Part shown: positions 62,289 through 64,000 of the stretch, piece after piece
Layout of the letters: each line of letters begins with the position of its first letter
How positions within the stretch are numbered: position 1 is the first letter of the stretch
Origin: Siphonodentalium dalli
Taxonomy: Eukaryota > Mollusca > Scaphopoda > Gadilida > Siphonodentaliidae
Reading direction: 5' to 3'
NCBI GenBank assembly: GCA_032622095.1
Contig: CP136063.1
Coordinates: 117,200,723 to 117,264,722 of the forward strand
Length of the DNA stretch: 64,000 bases
Program-made: the position numbers and the translations under genes
The notes under the pieces: model-generated
The model's database searches: none
Seen by the model: the letters and a program-made list of their open reading frames with translations, nothing else
What the model was told of the DNA's origin: nothing

Positions 62289-62530
62289 TAACTATAATAT
62301 ACATGGCTTTAGATATTATGGGGTGGTTTATAATTATAATTCTGAAATATGCACGGCCATAATTAAAAATACCTTGGGTCCATTTAGTGGCGTGTAGAAC
62401 GTCCAATAACATCACGCCTTGAACCAGACCCAAGACAAGCCCCCCCCCAATTGTTATTAGGGCCGTGCACATTTCAGAATTATAATTCTAACCCACCCCG
62501 TAACATCTAAAGCCATATATTTTACAGTTA
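62289..62530. repeat. Fold-back element A
   Basis: The left arm (ttaactataatatacatggc, tttagatattatggggtggt, aattctgaaatatgcacggc) is inverted in the right arm (gccgtgcacatttcagaatt, accaccccgt-like sequence, tctaaagccatatattttac, agttaa). The arms are about 90-100 bp, separated by about 45 bp. Confidence 0.88.
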
Positions 62531-62540
62531 AATACATAGA

Positions 62541-62704
62541 TAGAACCGTATTAGTGTCTGGATTTTGACGAAATTACTGCACGAGATTAGTTGGCGGAGC
62601 GATACATCGAGTTCGGGACGGAGTCCCGCACGAAAGGTATCGCGTTCCGCCAACAAATCAAGTGCGATAATTCGTCAAAATCCAGACACTCATGCGGTTC
62701 TATT
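62541..62704. repeat. Fold-back element B
   Basis: The left arm tagaaccgtattagtgtctg, gattttgacgaaattactgc, ttggcggagcgatac pairs with the right arm gtatcgcgttccgccaa, gcgataattcgtcaaaatcc, agacactcatgcggttcta. The centre is ggacggagtcccgca, itself palindromic (gggac..gtccc). It adjoins fold-back A. Confidence 0.9.
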
Positions 62705-64000
62705 TTTATTACATATCTTCGTATCATAGTAAGTTGACTCACAATCGTACATCTCCGGTACAGAAAATGTGAATTTAATTGAGTTTTAACGGCATTTTAG
62801 AGTTAACGCAACAATCAGACAGGGAGCCCGTCTATCCGCGAGTGACCTTGACCCATCTTTAATGATGCGTTTGAAATTAAATTCTGTGCCTCGACAAATA
62901 TATTCTTGAAATGAAACTACTTGAATGAATGAATCATCTCATCGATTGATCGATTATTGTTTATTTATTGTCTGGATTGAATTCAGGATATGCTTTGAAA
63001 TCTAAAATCTGTTCATTCATGGATTTAGGCCTAAATGCCCAAGCAATGTTTTCGATTTGTGATTCTTAAATTGATTTCAGCTTACGATTAGTTATTATTT
63101 TCATTTGTTGCGATTTGTATACACAATTCTGATTATCGAGAGCACAACGTAATTGAATAACATTGCGCATCGAAGTTATTGGAACTTGTTACATGATATC
63201 ACCTTGTAATTTTTGTGCGCATCGAAGTTATTCGAACTCGTTACATGATATCGCCTTGTAATGTTTGTGAGTTAATAACACAACCATTTGCATAATTTAA
63301 ATTTATGGCTGATTTTGGATGTGTGCACGACCAGTCGCCATTTCCGATTTAAAAACATCATTTCAATTTCCATGCATTTAATCAGTTCTATGTCATCGCT
63401 CAAAGATTGTGCGCTTTAAACTTGTATTTTTGACACTCAATATATTTTTTCAACAAAGGAAATAACAGAATGTTTTAGATTTTCGAAGCTGATTTGATAA
63501 TGTTCATATAAATTGCAGAACGTACATGGATATTTTCTGACCAATGCCCATATAGGCCGAAATATTGTTTTCAAATTCAAACCGTACTAGTAGTGCAACT
63601 GTGCAATTACATGAAGATAATCAAATGGGTATATAAAATCGCAGCACCCAAAAGTATAAAATGCCTCGAAATATTGGCGTTGTTATAGTTGCATGGAATT
63701 TTATTCCACTCTTGTTGTTTAATTTTATCGCAACTTAGATTCACCCCATATTGCATAACTAGTATGTAACTACACTAATTTCATAGATGTATTACAATAA
63801 TTTATACTATGATTTAATATCACAACTGTAACGATGAACTGTTTATTTCATTCAGAATTATATTCAATGATGGCCAACCGACGATATTTTCTTGGTGGTT
63901 CATCTTCTGATTGGGAACTTGAAATCATCTGAACATTAATATTGAATGTCCCACCACTAATGTTCGCGTTGGCAAACATGTCTTGGATGCTTTCCTGAAT
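62705..64000. other. Intergenic to window end; 52-bp duplication at 63165-63268
   Basis: Two adjacent copies of gcgcatcgaagttattggaa + cttgttacatgatatcacct + tgtaatttttgt with about five differences. No gene was recognised elsewhere. The last about 110 bp (ttggtggttcatcttctgat, attggg) could be the edge of an exon or repeat cut by the window, but I cannot support either. Confidence 0.5.

Overview
The window looks like AT-rich nuclear DNA of an invertebrate animal. It has long introns with GT/AG borders, many decayed non-LTR retrotransposons, fold-back and hAT-like miniature elements, minisatellites, and no operon-like gene packing. A mollusc or another lophotrochozoan is my best guess, from the repeat types and the frequent acatgtac-like motifs. 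This is an inference and no species is identified.

Left half (about 3.9-31.5 kb, + strand). One host gene fills this stretch: a ten-coding-exon, type I transmembrane immunoglobulin-superfamily receptor, which I assembled by splice phase. The pieces are a signal-peptide exon (3933-3987), three phase 1-1 Ig exons (8539-8862, 11471-11758, 15487-15795), a phase 1-1 transmembrane exon (19100-19237), a 19-nt micro-exon (21191-21209), and four further cytoplasmic exons ending at a stop at 31460. The conceptual product is 492 aa. Only the middle Ig domain keeps the canonical cysteine pair. The tail holds five evenly spread (I/V)Y-x-x-(A/V) motifs, and the last is a full ITIM at the extreme C-terminus. 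This is the architecture of a paired or inhibitory immune-type receptor.

The introns are full of repeats: a minisatellite of about 45 bp and 1.9 kb, a palindrome array, a 42-bp array, fold-back elements, TTAA-flanked miniature elements, hAT-like elements, and a 5'-truncated LINE bounded by a 79-bp direct repeat.

Right half (about 31.7-62.7 kb). I find no convincing host gene here. In order it holds: a hAT-like non-autonomous element with a perfect 8-bp target duplication (31756-32865); a decayed CR1/Jockey-like LINE on the minus strand (32973-36430); a 2.2-kb segment bounded by long inverted arms (36460-38658); a decayed L1/Tx1-like LINE on the plus strand (38902-42990); a tandem array of three 131-bp palindromes (45085-45564); nested inverted-repeat elements (47805-49830); and two remnants of large protein-coding repeats of unfamiliar type. 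The first, 51587-54016 on the plus strand, sits between inverted arms. The second, 54249-58870 on the minus strand, is a broken gene of about 4.6 kb. Its product combines N-terminal Cys/His motifs, a central DQ...GGMH region, a FEN1/XPG-like (PIN-fold) nuclease signature and a C-terminal CXC (tesmin-type) cysteine cluster. That combination is the strongest candidate for an under-described mobile or virus-like genetic unit in the window.

The last 5 kb hold a direct segmental duplication of about 450 bp and two adjacent fold-back elements.

All domain calls come from reading motifs by eye. No alignment or database search was run.
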